NCBI GenBank assembly: GCA_963843285.1
Contig: CAWJJO010000004.1
Location: 1-64,000, forward strand
Reading direction: 5' to 3'
Length of the DNA stretch: 64,000 nt
Source: CAZDDB01 sp963843285
Lineage (GTDB): Bacteria; Acidobacteriota; HRBIN11; JAKEFK01
Made by a program: the position numbers and the translations under genes. The notes below the pieces were generated by a model. That model did not search any database, had not been told where the DNA came from, and saw only the letters and a program-made list of their open reading frames with translations. Positions within the stretch are counted from its first letter, which is position 1. Every line of letters starts with the position of its first letter. Shown piece after piece: positions 30,101 through 37,850 of this stretch.

Positions 30101-30570
30101 GCAAGGCCGAAATCGAGTATTTTGGCCTGCCCGTTGGGTGTTACTAATATGTTCGAAGGTTTGATGTCCCGGTGGATCAGACCCGCTGAATGCGCCGCTG
30201 CAAGACCATCTGCAATCTGCGATCCAAGATCCAGAAGCTGCGACAATTCCAGGGGACCTCGCTGCAACAAGGATCTTAACGTTTCCCCTTCCACATATTC
30301 CATGACGATGAAATCCGCGCCATCAACCTCTTCGATGTTATAGATCGTAACGATGTTCGGATGATTCAGAGCGGATGCAGACCGCGCTTCCTGCAACAGA
30401 CGCCGCTTCGCTGTGGCATCCTGTGAAGCGGAGGAGGGCAAGAACTTGACCGCCACCTGGCGTCCAAGCTTGAGGTCCTGGGCTTTAAAGACTTCACCCA
30501 TTCCCCCCTGCCCGATTTTTTCAAGAATGCGGTAATGAAGTATTTTCTGTTCGGGACCGGATGAATTCAC
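24139..30570 (-). CDS. Giant double Ser/Thr kinase - STAND ATPase - dual solute-binding protein
   Basis: 2143 residues in one intact frame. Kinase 1 (about 12-283): GQGGMGEVFKA, VAVKFL, HRDIKPSNIL, DFGLA. Kinase 2 (about 287-553): GRGGMGVVYLA, VAVKVI, HRDIKPENIL, DFGLAMS. A STAND-like AAA ATPase follows, with VVVGGEAGIGKSRLL (Walker A, about 605-619) and PLVIFFEDLHNVD (Walker B). Residues about 980-1150 look like TPR helices. Two family-5 solute-binding (peptide/nickel type) domains end the protein (from about 1164 and about 1661), each with GTGPFR and ALPLF/FLPLF-type motifs. I see no signal peptide or membrane segment, so all domains should be cytoplasmic. A plausible reading is a ligand-gated STAND kinase in which the binding domains sense a peptide-like ligand. 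Parts are duplicated at 17.2 and 37.9 kb. Confidence 0.85.
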   Translation of the reverse strand: MNSSGPEQKILHYRILEKIGQGGMGEVFKAQDLKLGRQVAVKFLPSSASQDATAKRRLLQEARSASALNHPNIVTIYNIEEVDGADFIVMEYVEGETLRSLLQRGPLELSQLLDLGSQIADGLAAAHSAGLIHRDIKPSNILVTPNGQAKILDFGLAKVVQVEDEKVSGEQTVSKLTKTGMIVGTVAYMSPEQTRGEPLDFRTDIFSLGAVLYEAATGKVPFSGPSVLSILHEIATTDPPLPSSVSALMPQGLDPILRRAMVKDRNQRYSSAMELANALRALRFANRYQIIRELGRGGMGVVYLARDPMLDREVAVKVITPDALSTDAVERFKREARVVAKMDHPAIVNVYDIGEHAGALFFVMPYVPGSSLRALLRDRSLSLGDVIDIGIQVSDALEYSHTKGVVHRDIKPENILVSVGETATGGARVRVTDFGLAMSSTQSHLTKTGMLVGTVAYLSPEQLSQGDLDGRSDIYSLGTVLYECLVGEAPFAGEIQSVLYRIAHEIPSAPRLLGADVPEELERIVMSCLEKDRTKRPQRARELTESLMKLRSKLRDSERAQKLSMIGRLSSHIQKAVQSPFVDREKEFTDLQNRLNLAAAGECQFVVVGGEAGIGKSRLLDELERLARARHIRVLHGRFAEQDRAFPYQGFCEVIQEYFHLKATSSSGPVDFSDLASDLVSLFPVLAEIELTSDRKITPGAETKKIEDRTYIFDLLARSFIRIGGAKPLVIFFEDLHNVDISIDALEYLVRRLSTTPTLVVGTYRSGEVDKRHLLHQLLDSFRSDRRFLLMHLQPFSTAEHRLFLETILTGTTLDDRFAERLFEATEGNPYFTQELVRSLIDSGGVAKDDTGAWTISSDAAFSSGALPETIQQVIEKRIKRLPQDRKDVLSLASVIGKSFDFRDLELLAEGKDVEDALDQLLRDGLLQEERESRGDRLMFSSGVIRDVLYAELSRRKRRSLHRKYAEELERRNQGRLERVYPELIHHYSNADVPEKVIDYGLKFARKSLHAFSTEDAIRTTKTVLDFFGDEEEGMDRSREGEARMLLAEAYRMAGNLEDSLRELEQAVSLFETEKHQAHLANALVQLSETSWESRKFEETGKWVDKGIQVAKSSGETGGLHRLLSLGSTVANLRGEYEKAKQYLHELEVLAPQPKKEGKIAQGGKIVVALPAPISALHPANISLVEEAEVHATIFETLVSTDERGHPVPFLCDNWEAREDGKLFVFTLRQGLSLHDGRTLTAKDVKSSFEKAIRVSGENMAAAFGSIVGVREFLAGSQNEVTGIQVQSDTSFSVQLEEPLLIYPSLLTDARAAITCDDTHGNLVGTGPFRIDSVEPGKIILQKNEHYWKGRAPFLDTVEFRTSISTKKMAEGFKKGEFDVVRDLLPENLDEILRDPLIQAGFVEVPKKSTCFLVFNSSGPFGKVAALREALCGVLQTHDLVWRTLGRFAQPAEGLLPPGLLGHDPGRRHISISIDQARERLQTTGLSLPIRLRAAVHPILQDRYGALIRALLKTWEELGVETSIVTPDMSSYREAWDNNENIDVLLTRWIADYDDPDNFIYPLFYSKAGNFRKYFSSDQIDELMEQARVESRPEKREKLYRQMEELLMEKGTFLPLFYEIDYRVAAHNLRGLAIQSSAPFVRYAEIGRIEEEGLVPGKKREGGLVRVPQTTRPQSIDPSMNFLIVEGEVTPMIFETLTVEKQGGIIPWLASEFSSGEGGKRFHFKLRENVRFQDGRRLTSRDVRYSFEQLLRKSGSPRRGYLSAIRGATSMIKGESNDLPGFKIISATEFVIDLTRPLSLLPAMLTHPCCSVIPEGSTLFSGSWRDGCIGTGPFRLIRYEPEKLLELEANPDYWRTGLPKSDGLRFTFGVPPQEILSGFRSGDFSVATDLLPSDVATLRRDPTLAAHYAEMPTLSTYFLVMNSHSGAMTDPALRRQILESVDVTRLVRQSVGRLGIAAYSLTPPGLLGYEPTRRTGLPSSVKGKGDLELTCMIHPIYESTYSALLQDLIAMLNEKGIRIKVLENKASADFLKTGNADLALVRWHADYPDPSTFAEIFETGDGMLDAFCSSPELDRLIERGRAEQDRKVRQAIYREIEEILRNKALALPLFHEQRYLFARAEVEGLEMRFSLPSVVYEKLWIRS

Positions 30571-30642
30571 GATGACTCCGTGGAACTTCGGGCTAAATCA
30601 GCAAAAGTAAAAGTATACCAGAGTGGGTGTAACAAGGGGGAT
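28971..30642. repeat. Direct repeat copy A (1,672 bp, kinase N-terminal half)
   Basis: Covers the upstream region, both kinase domains and the start of repeat 7. It matches 37924-39595 with only scattered substitutions and no net indel. The endpoints were set by eye. Confidence 0.8.
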
Positions 30643-30672
30643 GGGGGGGATGGAGGAGATAAGGGGATGGGG
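30627..30672 (+). repeat. G-rich intergenic repeat, locus 7, left arm
   Basis: GTGTAACAAGGGGGATGGGG, then GGATGGAGGAGATAAGGGG and ATGGGG. It has four G tracts of four or more bases, so it can in principle form a G-quadruplex. The matching right arm lies at 32029-32071, beyond the insertion sequence. Confidence 0.8.
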
Positions 30673-30687
30673 TTTTATTTATTGAAT

Positions 30688-32013
30688 CAGTGCTGTCCGG
30701 TTAAATGTCGAATAGTTGCAATTGTTTACAGTTTAGATCCTGTTGAATCGTATAGTTTGGTTGTGAAAGTGCTTGGAAAATGGGCATTTTTTCGAAAAGG
30801 CTGAGACTCAAAATCTGTAGAATTGTGTAAAGGCTTTGATCCAGTTGGAGTTGTTTCTTTATCACCGACACCAGAACATAAACCGAGATGGAAATCCAAA
30901 TTTGAGTCTTCACAGCGTTTGGTGAGGTTCCATAAAATGCTTTGATTCGCAAATGCTGTTTGATCCATTTGAAGAAAAGTTCGATCTGCCAACGGCATTT
31001 GTACAGCTGGCCGATGACCACGGCAGGCAGATGGAAATTGTTGGTTAAGAATGTAAATCGCTTGTTTGTTTCGGTATCGTAGTATCGAATGCGGCGTAGT
31101 TTGTCGGGGTAATCTAGTTTGGTTTTGATGCCATTTAGCAAGATAGTTTGATCGCATCGAAGTCCTGTGGATCGCTCCACAGGATAGGAGTATAGACGAT
31201 GGTAGTCGAAGTTGCTTTTGGCTCTCGTGATGAAGAAGGCCATGGTTTGATCGATCTTGTAGAGTCGAGCAAAATCGACGTAACCGCGATCCATGATGTA
31301 GATGGCAGCGGGCTCGAATGTCAGTTGGTCCAGGATGTTGATATCGTGCACTTTTCCTGTCGTGACAATAACCGTCGTCGGAAGATTGCCGCGCAAATCC
31401 AGCAGCGTGTGAAGTTTTATCGCGCCTTTGTGCTTGCGAAACCTCGCCCACGGAAACAACTCCAGACAAAGATCGATTGTAGTGGAGTCCAAAGCGTAGA
31501 CTGTCTGATCCAAATCCAAAGCGAAAGGCCCGTCTGCGTACAGTTGTCGAGCAATGCCAATGAGCACCTGCGCAAAATCGGCGTAAATCTGCCAAGATCG
31601 CTTCTCGTTGGCATCGGCCAGTGTGCTGCGGGAGATCTTGCCGCGAATGCCAGCATGATAAAGTTTGGATTCCATTACCCGCAGACACGTCTCGATATCC
31701 CGCAGACTCTCGCGATATGTAAGTTGCGCAAAGGCCATGCAAAGAAACTGATCCAAACAAGAGAAACTCCGCGTACGATGATTCCCTTGATAGCGTTCGA
31801 CACATTGATTGAATTCCAAGCGGGAAGCGAGTCCATCAATTGAGAGAAAACCGTTCGTCCTTCGTTCATAGACCACCTCTTTCCGTAACAAAGCGCGGAA
31901 AGTATGGCAGAAAGGATCAACTAATTTGAAATCGAAAACGACTATTTTGTACTCTAAGATATTCATTTAGTATAAGTTATGGGCAACTTCAAAATTTTAA
32001 CCGGACAGCACTG
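30688..32013. mobile_element. Intact IS4-family insertion sequence (1,326 bp)
   Basis: Perfect 18-bp terminal inverted repeats: CAGTGCTGTCCGGTTAAA at 30688-30705 and its reverse complement at 31996-32013. A 9-bp direct repeat TTATTGAAT flanks the element (30679-30687 and 32014-32022), the expected target duplication. It carries one transposase gene spanning nearly its whole length. Removing the element and one target copy rejoins the two arms of G-rich repeat 7. Perfect ends and an intact frame suggest recent insertion. Confidence 0.92.
30701..31966 (-). CDS. IS4-family transposase with DUF4372 N-terminal domain
   Basis: 421 residues. The N-terminal DUF4372 pattern is clear (FNQCVERYQGNHRTRSFSC, DQFLCMAFAQLTYRESLRDI). 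The DDE catalytic domain follows: YALDSTTIDLCLELFPW (first Asp), YIMDRGYVDFARLYKI (second Asp) and CRWQIELFFKWIKQHL, the YREK-like Glu region of IS4 transposases. It catalyses cut-and-paste movement of the element. The frame is intact and ends four bases before the inner edge of the left inverted repeat. Confidence 0.92.
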   Translation of the reverse strand: MNILEYKIVVFDFKLVDPFCHTFRALLRKEVVYERRTNGFLSIDGLASRLEFNQCVERYQGNHRTRSFSCLDQFLCMAFAQLTYRESLRDIETCLRVMESKLYHAGIRGKISRSTLADANEKRSWQIYADFAQVLIGIARQLYADGPFALDLDQTVYALDSTTIDLCLELFPWARFRKHKGAIKLHTLLDLRGNLPTTVIVTTGKVHDINILDQLTFEPAAIYIMDRGYVDFARLYKIDQTMAFFITRAKSNFDYHRLYSYPVERSTGLRCDQTILLNGIKTKLDYPDKLRRIRYYDTETNKRFTFLTNNFHLPAVVIGQLYKCRWQIELFFKWIKQHLRIKAFYGTSPNAVKTQIWISISVYVLVSVIKKQLQLDQSLYTILQILSLSLFEKMPIFQALSQPNYTIQQDLNCKQLQLFDI

Positions 32014-32028
32014 TTATTGAATAATAAA

Positions 32029-32071
32029 TTATCCCCACATCTCCATCATCCCCTGATCTCCTTTCTTACAC
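32029..32071 (-). repeat. G-rich intergenic repeat, locus 7, right arm
   Basis: The reverse arm, TATCCCCACATCTCCATC through CTCCTTTCTTACAC. The loop sequence AATAATAAAT before it also occurs in the loop of repeat 17, showing that the two loci are the same element type. Confidence 0.8.
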
Positions 32072-32128
32072 TTCTTTCAATCGGGAACTGGAATTACACT
32101 GGCTCGCCGGGCACCGAAACGGTATCGG

Positions 32129-33447
32129 CTAAAGCCAACCGCCACTAAATCCCGCCCGCCGCAGTCCGGTGACGACTGCCGGGCAACGGCGCATGATGTT
32201 CCAGAGCAGGCCGGTCCGGTAGTTCTCGATCATCAGCACGACCGGTCCTTGATCGATGCCGAAGTGATACGGCGTGACCCACCAACCGGTCGGGCTATCC
32301 GGCACGGCAAACGATTGATTGAACGACGGCTTGAACCCATATTTCCCCGTCATTCCCAGGTCCATTCGCGCAAAGTGCCGCACGGTCGGGATGACGATTT
32401 CAGGAGCAAACGGCAGCGAGGCGACGACGACCCACGGGGCGACAGTGCCGTCGTCTGGACCGAATGGGGCGCCGCGAGCGATATAGTCGAAGAACTCGCG
32501 TTCGACGCCGTTGACCACCCGCTTCGCCCAACCGGGTCCGTCGCATGCCGTGAATCCCCAACAGTGTTCGCCGTAGCCGACGAAATTCATGGGATTGCGG
32601 ATCGCGTATTCCTGCTGCACAAACGTCGCCTGCCGGCTGTTCTCGAAGTAGTCGCTGCCGTGCGTCCGCATGAATTCGTCGCGAATGCCGCGAAAGTCGA
32701 TCCACATATGCGAGAGCTGATGCGTGAAGAGCGGCCCCGAGTAAAGCAATTCACGATCGTAGATGTTCTTCCACTGGTAGGTCGCGCAATAGGCGCGATA
32801 ACTCTCGGGCGGCAACGGATGCGTTGGCGAGCCGAGTCCGAGGATGTAGAGCAGCAAGCCTTCGTCGTAACCTTGCCAGCGGTGTGGGATGAACCCGTTC
32901 TCCGGCCGCCAGCCATGCGTGAGCGTCGGTCCGCCATCACAGGCCCAATTCCAGTCGGCCCGACGGTAAAGCGCATCGGCCAAGCTTCTGATCTCGACCT
33001 CGTCGGGCGTGTCGCGGTCGAAATAGGTGGCGACCGTCAAGGCACCCGCGAACAGAAATGCCGAGTCGATGGTGGAAAGCTCGCACTGCCAGACGCGGCG
33101 ACCCGTTTCGATGTCCAGGAAATGGTAGAAGAAGCCTTTGTAACCGGAGGCGTCCGGCTCGGGACCCTGCGGGCATTCGAGCAGGTATCGCAGTCGTTTC
33201 CGGGTGATCTTGGCGGCGAAATCTCGGAAGAGGACGCCGCGCTCGACGACGACCGGAATCGTCGCCAGCGCCATGCCGACGGCGGCGATGCTGACCGGAG
33301 CGTTCGGGTCGGTCTTGTCGCGGACCAGCCCATTGTCCGGATTGGTTTCGTGCAGATAGTACAGAACCGTGGAGAACTGCAGCAGACCCAGATCTTGTCG
33401 GTGAGCAGTCGATCAAGATCGTTGTCGGCACCGGGAGTGTCGGCCAT
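32129..33447 (-). CDS. Putative glucoamylase-family protein, frameshifted near the start
   Basis: The frame to 33274 and its upstream extension match the glycoamylase-like family (PF10091 type): GYKGFFYHFLDIETG, STIDSAFLFAGAL, GYDEGLLLYILGLGSPTHP, GLFTHQLSHMW-like LFTHQLSHMWIDFRG, and FARMDLGMTGKYGFKPSFNQ. A start ATG at 33447 (MADTPGADNDLDRLLTDK) is in another frame; one indel near 33395 joins it to LLQFSTVLYYLHETNPDNG. Corrected length is about 440 residues. It follows the cyclic-glucan synthase fragment by 17 bases, a common pairing, and belongs to the same GC-rich segment. A role in beta-glucan processing is inferred. Confidence 0.75.
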
Positions 33448-33464
33448 GAGTCAGTTGCTCTCGG

Positions 33465-36400
33465 TCAGCCCAATTGCACGCGGACGTTGTGAGTCTTCCC
33501 GTCGTCGCTGAGCGGCACTGCGTCGTTCGGCAATCGTTGCCCGTCCAAGCTCGACCGATCGGACGCCGCGACCCGTGCCAGCCGAGTTGTCCACCAGAAT
33601 CCGGTATGTCGCGGACCGATGGCGATAGGTCAGTTCAAATCCCGGCCAGCTCGGCGGGATGCATGGCTCGAAACGAAGAGTGCCGCCCCGCAATTGGAAG
33701 CCCAGAATCGTTTCAATCGCGACGCGGTAGAGCCAACTCGCCGAGCCGGTGTACCACGTCCAGCCGCCGCGGCCCGTGTGCGGCGGGGCGCCATACACGT
33801 CGGCGCACACCACATACGGCTCAACTTTGTAATGCTGCACCTCCTCAGCCGTCGTGGCATGGTAGACCGGGTTGATGAGGTTCCAAAGTTCCATGGCGCG
33901 GTCGCCGCGACCCTGCAACGCCGTCGCCAGGGCAACCCAAGTGGCGGCGTGGGTGTATTGACCGCCGTTCTCGCGGATGCCCGGCACATATCCTTTGATG
34001 TAGCCGGGCTGAAGGGTGCCTTTGTCGAACGGCGGGTCGAACAGTTGGATCAGTTTGTCGCCGATACGCACCAGTCGTTTTTGAACCGCGTCCATTGCCG
34101 ATTGAGCCCGCTGCCGGGTTTGCTACCCCGGAAATGACCGCCCACGCTTGTGGGATGGCGTCGATCTGGCACTCATCGTTTTGAGCTGATCCCAGGGGAG
34201 TGCCGTCGTCGAAATATGCCCGGCGGTACCACGCGCCGTCCCAGGCGTTCGCCTCCAGAGCAACCCGCAACTGCTCGGCTCGCTCCCGGCACCAATTGGC
34301 ATCGTCGGCCTGGCTGCGCCGCTCAGCCAATTCTGCAAACGCGTTCAACACGCTGACGAAGAACCACCCGTTCCAAACGCTCTCGCCCTTTCCGTGGGCG
34401 CCCACCTTATTCATGCCGTCGTTCCAATCGCCAGTGCCCATGAGGGGCAATCCGTGGGGACCCAGTCGATAGCCGTGCTTCAGCGCGCGAACGCAGTGCT
34501 CGTAAACGGTGCCAGTCTGCTCACTCACTGCGGGCAAGTTGAAGTCTTCCTCCTGGTCTTCGCGAAGTACCGGCGACGTGATGAACGGCACGACTTCATC
34601 TAACAAGCTCCGTGTCGCCTGTTGTCACAACATAGTGGTGAACGACGAGCGGCAGGAAATAGAGGTCGTCGGTGATCCGCGTGCGAACGCCGATCCCGGA
34701 CGGCGGGTGCCACCAGTGCTGGACATCGCCCTCCTCGAATTGCCGTGCCGCCGATCGCAAGATCTGCGCCCGCGCCTCTGCCGGAGCGCTGTAGACCAGG
34801 GCCATCACATCCTGCAGTTGGTCTCGAAAGCCGTACGCTCCGCCGGATTGGTAAAACGCGGAGCGAGCCCAAACGCGGCAAGCCAGGACCTGATAAACAA
34901 GCCAACGGTTGAGCATCAGGTCGATGCCCGGATCGGGCGTAGTCACGTGCAACGCGTTCAGGTAGCGGTCCCATTGCTGTTGCACCTGCGTCAGTGCCGC
35001 ATCGGCTCGATCGGATTGTGTGTATTCGTCAATGAGTCGATGAACCTCCTCCAAACTGTCCGCCTGACCCAAGGCAAAAACCACTTCTCTCGTCTCACCA
35101 GGAGCCAGCGTCAGTTCCGTCGTCATTGCCGCGCAGGGATCGAGGGCATGGGCCGGCGCGGCCGGACAGCCCGACGCGCCTCAGAGCGGCGGGCATTGAA
35201 ATCGAGCCGTGTTCCCCGAGAAATTCCGTACGATCGGCGGTGACCGACTGCGTCGGCGAACCACAGGCCGCGAAGGCGATCTTCTCGGCGAAGTTCGCCG
35301 GCCCAGGCATTCCGCGCCAATATCGCGCTCGCTCTCCGGATCGCGCTCACAGACGACTTGCAGCGGAGCGTTTTCACGGACGGTTCCAAGAACCCATTCG
35401 GCGTAGTACGTCGCCGACAAGCGCCGGGGCCGATCGCCGTCATTTCGCACCGTCAGGCACACCAACTTAATCGGATCGTCGGTCGGGACGAAAACCAAAA
35501 GGTCCTGATTGAGATTGCGGCTGACATGCGTGTAGCGAGTGTAGCCCTGGCCGTGGCGGACGGTCACCGTTGCCGCTAGGTCCCAGCGGCAAGGGCGTGG
35601 GTGTCCAGAAGTCACCGGTTTCCTCGTCGCGCAAATAGATCACTTCGCTTGGCGGGTCCGAAGTCGGATCATTCGACCAGGGAGTGAGGCGGTTCATTTG
35701 ACTATTGCCCGCCCAACTGTAGCCCAGACCAGCCTCTGTCACTAAACATCCGAACTGCGGATTGGCCAGCACATTCGTCCAGGGGGCCGGCGGCAACGCT
35801 GGTCCCGACTGTGACGTGCCGTCGATGACGATCACGTACTCGCGGCCATCACGGGTGAAACCTCCGAAGCCGTTCCAGAAACTCAATCCTTCAGGCGGTC
35901 GGGCGGGCTGCGCGACAGGCTTTGTCGCCGATCGCAGCCGGAGTGAGTTGCGGCGGCGGATCGGGCGGTGGGGCAGCGCGATGATCGATCTGCTCGGTCA
36001 GCGAGCCCGCGACCACCGCCGAGTACAGCCCGCGCGGCGGCCGCGAGCAGGACCGCATCATCGGCCGGCACCTTGTCCGCGGTCAAAAAGAACACACCGC
36101 CTGGCTTGCCGAGCATCTCGCCGGCAACTCCCGTCTGTAGTTCCTTTCGTAACCGATCGGCAGGTTCGCCGGCGCGCTCGTCCAGAATCACGAGATCCAA
36201 TTTCAATCCCCGACGGCGTGTATAGGTGCGCCACTGAACAAGTTGGCGAACGACCGTCTCATCGTCGTCCTGAGCGACTCGGACCAGCACAATTGGCAGG
36301 TCACCGGAAATGGAGTGCGGCCACAGGCTCGCCTGCCCCAGCCGGTTGGCAGCCACGGCATCAAGGTCGCGAAGACCGGAGTTCGTGAAAATGACGGCCG

Positions 36401-37330
36401 CCGCCAATCGGTTGAACAGGGCGATTTCGTCCGGTGTGAGCTCCAAGCTCTCGTAGTTCGCTCTGGCAGCGGGCTTTGGCGCCTGCAAATGCCTGGTCGA
36501 TCGCTTCGAATTCGCGGAATCGTTCGGCTATTCCGATGGCGGCTTCACGCGTGTCAGCCGCTCCGGTCACAAATGCGATCCGAGTCGTCATTCCCGGCTT
36601 CGAGCTCGACGCGCCGGCGCAAGCTGAAGATCGGATCGAGCACCGGGCCGGTGGTCCGCGATAAGCGAGACCCCGAGTCCAAGGCGGCGGGATTGGCCGG
36701 CGTGCGACCGCGTCCGAGAAATCTCATTCGATCCGTCTCGTATTCAATCTCTTCAGTGGCCGAAACGCTCGCTGCCGAAGTGTGAATCGCCCAGACTGGA
36801 TGCTCGTTCGCGCCGCGGGGTCGGCGTCGGGCCAAAAGTGCGCCGCACCGGGGATCGAATTCCGTCTCCAGGAATAGCTTTGCGAAAGCAGGGTGGGCCT
36901 GATCGGCCCGACGGTCATTCAGACACACCTCCGCATAGCTCGTCAGCTCGAGTTCGCGGTGGCGAAGGCCGTGATTGACTAGCGTCACCGCACGTACCTC
37001 AGCATCTGCATCCGGCACGACACAAACGGCACAGCGGGTCTCGATGTCGCCATCCCGTCGACGAAACTCCGCCCGGTCGGTATGAAACTCGAATTCAGAT
37101 TCATCAGCGGTCTGGCGGCAGCGGTTGGCTGCCAATCGACCACAGACTGTCGTCGCTGAGGTCACGAATGTAATAGAACTGGCCCCAACAGTCGCGCGTG
37201 GCATCTTCGCGCCAGCGGGTTACATCCAGGTCGCGCCAGCTGCTGTAGCCTGCGCCGGCGCTCGTGATCATCACGCTGTACGAGCCGTTGGATAGCAGCG
37301 CTACCTGCAGGTTGCGATTTCATTTCTCGT
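33465..37330 (-). pseudogene. 5'-truncated, many-times frameshifted GH94 cyclic beta-glucan synthase
   Basis: Read from 37330 downward the minus strand gives the beta-sandwich and GH94 phosphorylase parts of an NdvB/cyclic beta-1,2-glucan synthase: LLSNGSYSVMITSAGAGYS, MSFWNGFGGFTRDGREYV, LLMGTGDWNDGMN-like LMGTGDWNDGMNKVG (catalytic Asp), GYVPGIRENGGQYTHAA, EPYVVCADVYGAPPH, GGWTWYTGSASWLYR, and a natural end LSDDGKTHNVRVQLG at 33465. These pieces sit in at least eight successive frames. The large N-terminal membrane glycosyltransferase half is absent; similarity stops at about 37330, where base composition also drops. It is non-functional as written. The segment is visibly more GC-rich than its surroundings, suggesting transfer or a mis-joined contig. 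Confidence 0.75.
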
Positions 37331-37498
37331 CCTTTCGACATCAGAATCCTGTTGATACTACTTACTATTGACAAAAGTATGAACTGAGTGGCAAGCAAGC
37401 AAGCCCATAGGCGTCTTGCCGAATTACGAGGACCTGCGATGGCTTCAAATAAGGTGGGAAGATAGGGTTGCAACGCGGAGAACGCGGAGAGCACTGAG
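37331..37498. other. Junction between the GC-rich segment and local DNA
   Basis: AT-richer sequence with no gene. An ACGCGGAGAACGCGGAGA-type short repeat lies at 37471-37497, immediately before G-rich repeat 9. Confidence 0.4.
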
Positions 37499-37535
37499 GT
37501 GTAAGAATGGAGATGGGGAGATGAGGGTGGATGGG
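37499..37535 (+). repeat. G-rich intergenic repeat, locus 9, single arm
   Basis: GTGTAAGAATGGAGATGGGG then AGATGAGGGTGGATGGG. Plus orientation. Confidence 0.7.
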
Positions 37536-37544
37536 TACGCGCTA

Positions 37545-37850
37545 TTATTCGTCCCAGGCTGCGACGCACCAGATCTGGATTGGCGTAGTGCCCCACTGCA
37601 GCATACGGTTCCCTGGACTTCCGACAATAGGGCATTCAGTATCGCCTTCTTGATCGATCACTACGATCCCTTTTGGCTTTCCTGTGGCCGGGTCAACCGG
37701 CATGTGGTGTGAGAACGTCGGGGAGTGACCGAAGCTTTGAAGACTGCCGGCGCCCGTAAACTGCCGGTTCTTCAAGACGTCGAAGTCCGCATTCAGTACC
37801 CAGAATTGCAGCAGAGATCCGGGCTGAAGTGTCGTAATCATCAAATTCAC
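37545..37850 (-). CDS. Unknown C-terminal fragment after the truncated kinase copy
   Basis: 101 residues from a GTG overlapping the kinase stop (for example QPGSLLQFWVLNADFDVLKN, FSHHMPVDPATGKPKGIVVI, IQIWCVAAWDE). I do not recognise it. It looks like the folded end of a larger extracellular or beta-rich protein rather than a complete gene. One indel near 37850 would fuse it in frame to the novel 22-residue tail of the kinase copy, so it may be part of the sequence the kinase duplication recombined into. Confidence 0.4.
   Translation of the reverse strand: MNLMITTLQPGSLLQFWVLNADFDVLKNRQFTGAGSLQSFGHSPTFSHHMPVDPATGKPKGIVVIDQEGDTECPIVGSPGNRMLQWGTTPIQIWCVAAWDE

Noticed and set aside
30726..31805. 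359-residue second frame inside the IS
   Set aside because: Alternative frame of the transposase gene, low-quality composition rich in Arg, Ser and His. The 421-residue frame carries the DDE domain.
32249..33511. 420-residue plus-strand frame
   Set aside because: Antisense shadow of the glucoamylase gene in GC-rich DNA, where long spurious frames are common. The minus strand carries the recognisable family.
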